Positions 5,271 to 6,594 of a DNA stretch of 6,594 nt are shown here, one piece after another (the stretch's first letter is position 1; the number at the start of each line of letters is the position of its first letter). The stretch covers positions 1-6,594 of the forward strand of contig WJJN01000133.1 in assembly GCA_014729735.1 (NCBI GenBank). Reading direction: 5' to 3'. Position numbers and translations under genes: made by a program. The notes beneath the pieces were generated by a model. It worked only from the letters and a program-made list of their open reading frames with translations, made no database searches and was not told the origin of the DNA. The DNA comes from Candidatus Zhuqueibacterota bacterium (GTDB lineage: Bacteria; Zhuqueibacterota; Zhuqueibacteria; Thermofontimicrobiales; Thiofontviventaceae).

Positions 5271-6594
5271 TTAGTTTATTTGGATCAGGTTGGATATTTT
5301 TAATCCGGAATAAACATCCGTGACAGGAGACCACATATTCTGATTTCCCTGCCAGTCAATGAACAACCCATCAATTAGAACATTTATATTTTTATTGACT
5401 TTGAACACATCCGGTTTTTTTGGAACATTTTGATCTTTAAATTGCGGCGTGTAGGCATCCAGGTTACCACGAAAATAGGAGTGAGTGCTTTTAGGAACTT
5501 GCATGCGCAAAGAGATATCCCGCAAGAAAACATGATCCAATGGAGCCTCTGCTAAACCAGCGAAACCGATAGGAACAATCACATTGGCGTTGATATGCTC
5601 AATATTTATATTTTTAACCGGAGTATATCCCCTGCGTTTGGTGATAAAAAGTTGTACAGGAGTTCCACCGGTTTCATGAGGCCAGTGAATCATGAACAGA
5701 CGAATATTGCGCCAGGTCACATTTTCTACGGGTCCCCCATCTCTTGCATATAATACCAGACCTCTATCTGAATCAAAGACATCACAGTTTTCAAAAACGA
5801 TATCACGTATAAGAGCCTTTGTTTCCGTACCAATTTTAAGCGCTGACGCATCAGATGCTACAATTGAATTTCTTATGGTGACCCGTTGCGTCGGTTTATG
5901 GGGATTGCGTGTTTTGACAGCAACGGCATCATCTTTTGCCTGAATAAAGACGCCGTCTATCATGATATCACTCGCTGAATCCGGATCAATCCCATCTTTG
6001 CCGCTGAGAATCCGGATATTATGACATCGTATATGATCAGAACTAAACAGATGTAGAGCCCAGGAATTGCAGTTTCGGAAACAAACATCTTTAAATTCTA
6101 TATGATGAGAATTTTTAACATCAACGATATGTATGTTTTCAGTATCACCAGGATAGCCATCATAATTTGCATCAATGGTGCCGGGACCATGTATGTTGAC
6201 ATAAGCCTCATTATTAATGTATAAAAAACGTGAATGTATAGCCGAACGCTCATCAACGGCTTTTAACAAAGCACCCGGAGCAAGATATATTTCTGTTTCT
6301 GATTTTACTTTCAGTGTTCCCGCCCGGTAAATACCTTCTGGAAAATACAAAACACCGCCCTTATCCAACAATGTCTGTATGGCTTTCGTTTGATTCTTAT
6401 CAGGGTCTGAAATTACGCCAGCTTTTGTAACCACGGTTACATCAGGATTTTCTATATCGATCTTTTCATTATTCATTTCTTCCAAATCATCGATCCAAAA
6501 AGCGACAGTAAAAGTTCCTGAATTCGGGTTTCCAGGGATGGGGTGAAGAATATCAGGGAACTGCAGGTAATAATGTCCGGGTCCAGGTAAAGTA
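5271..6594 (-). CDS. GH28-like beta-helix glycosidase (polygalacturonase family), 5' end outside window
   Basis: The frame is open from the window edge to the TAA at 5273-5271 and gives 440 residues; the start codon lies beyond 6594. A TTG at 6485 is in frame, but the coding sequence plainly continues upstream of it (GTFTVAFWIDD), so it is not the start. Visible residues 1-60 look like the end of an N-terminal beta-sandwich found in bacterial GH28/GH49-type enzymes. Residues 61-120 carry the pectate-lyase-3-like entry (DPDKNQTKAIQTLLDKGGVLYFPEG, split as seen) and APGALL. The helix core follows: IHGPGTIDANYDGY (134-147), SGKDGIDPDS (197-206) and AKDDAVAVKT (219-228). The last two match the GH28 'NTDGID' and 'DD' acid motifs. 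The position of the GH28 'GHG' motif instead reads SDASALKIGTET (247-258), so the activity may differ from a classic polygalacturonase. It probably hydrolyses galacturonide or a related glycan; the cellular location is unknown because the N-terminus is missing. Confidence 0.85.
   Translation of the reverse strand, partial: TLPGPGHYYLQFPDILHPIPGNPNSGTFTVAFWIDDLEEMNNEKIDIENPDVTVVTKAGVISDPDKNQTKAIQTLLDKGGVLYFPEGIYRAGTLKVKSETEIYLAPGALLKAVDERSAIHSRFLYINNEAYVNIHGPGTIDANYDGYPGDTENIHIVDVKNSHHIEFKDVCFRNCNSWALHLFSSDHIRCHNIRILSGKDGIDPDSASDIMIDGVFIQAKDDAVAVKTRNPHKPTQRVTIRNSIVASDASALKIGTETKALIRDIVFENCDVFDSDRGLVLYARDGGPVENVTWRNIRLFMIHWPHETGGTPVQLFITKRRGYTPVKNINIEHINANVIVPIGFAGLAEAPLDHVFLRDISLRMQVPKSTHSYFRGNLDAYTPQFKDQNVPKKPDVFKVNKNINVLIDGLFIDWQGNQNMWSPVTDVYSGLKISNLIQIN

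Noticed and set aside
5152..5334. A longer start (ATG at 5334) for the GH105 relic
   Set aside because: It would overlap the end of the GH28-like gene and place 27 charged residues before the signal peptide. The ATG at 5253 directly precedes the signal peptide.

Overview
The window is an AT-rich stretch of a Gram-negative bacterial chromosome. It looks like part of a plant-polysaccharide (pectin-type) utilization locus in which some genes are working and others are decaying. All recognisable genes read on the minus strand, so transcription runs from high to low coordinates. A TonB-dependent outer-membrane receptor with a carboxypeptidase-regulatory-like N-terminal domain, several secreted beta-helix or glycosidase-type proteins and strong AGGAGGT ribosome binding sites point to the Bacteroidota/FCB side of the tree (Bacteroidota, Ignavibacteriota, Calditrichota or KSB1-like lineages). 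I cannot place it more finely from sequence alone.

In transcription order: (1) 6594-5271 is the C-terminal 440 residues of a GH28-like right-handed beta-helix glycosidase whose start lies outside the window. (2) 5253-4612, only 17 bp downstream, is a broken GH105/GH88-type unsaturated (rhamno)galacturonyl hydrolase. Signal peptide, N-terminal motif and C-terminal motif all lie in one frame, but there are two in-frame stops, an unrecognised internal segment, and the central catalytic part is gone. (3) 4610-4426 directly abuts it and is a short relic resembling the middle of a GH95 enzyme (alpha-L-fucosidase/galactosidase family), with a one-base frameshift in a T7 run. (4) 4425-3938 is non-coding and rich in GTTAC-type elements: an almost perfect 26-28 bp palindrome about 80-110 bp upstream of the receptor gene, and three 10-bp-phased repeats further up. 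(5) 3937-1064 is a complete 957-residue TonB-dependent receptor. (6) 1063-837 is non-coding and carries a tandem duplication of a 72-74 bp unit, each copy containing an AGGAGGT sequence. (7) 836-1 is the N-terminal 278 residues of a second secreted beta-helix protein; its end lies outside the window.

Inferred joint role: secreted beta-helix enzymes cut a pectin-like polymer, the receptor imports oligosaccharides across the outer membrane, and the GH28-like enzyme (formerly also GH105 and GH95 enzymes) trims side groups or unsaturated ends. No SusD-like partner is visible beside the receptor. I see no phage, CRISPR, transposase, RNA gene or clearly new defence-type system. The most interesting content is the gene graveyard at 4426-5253, the regulatory-looking repeats at 4018-4323 and the tandem repeat at 901-1046.
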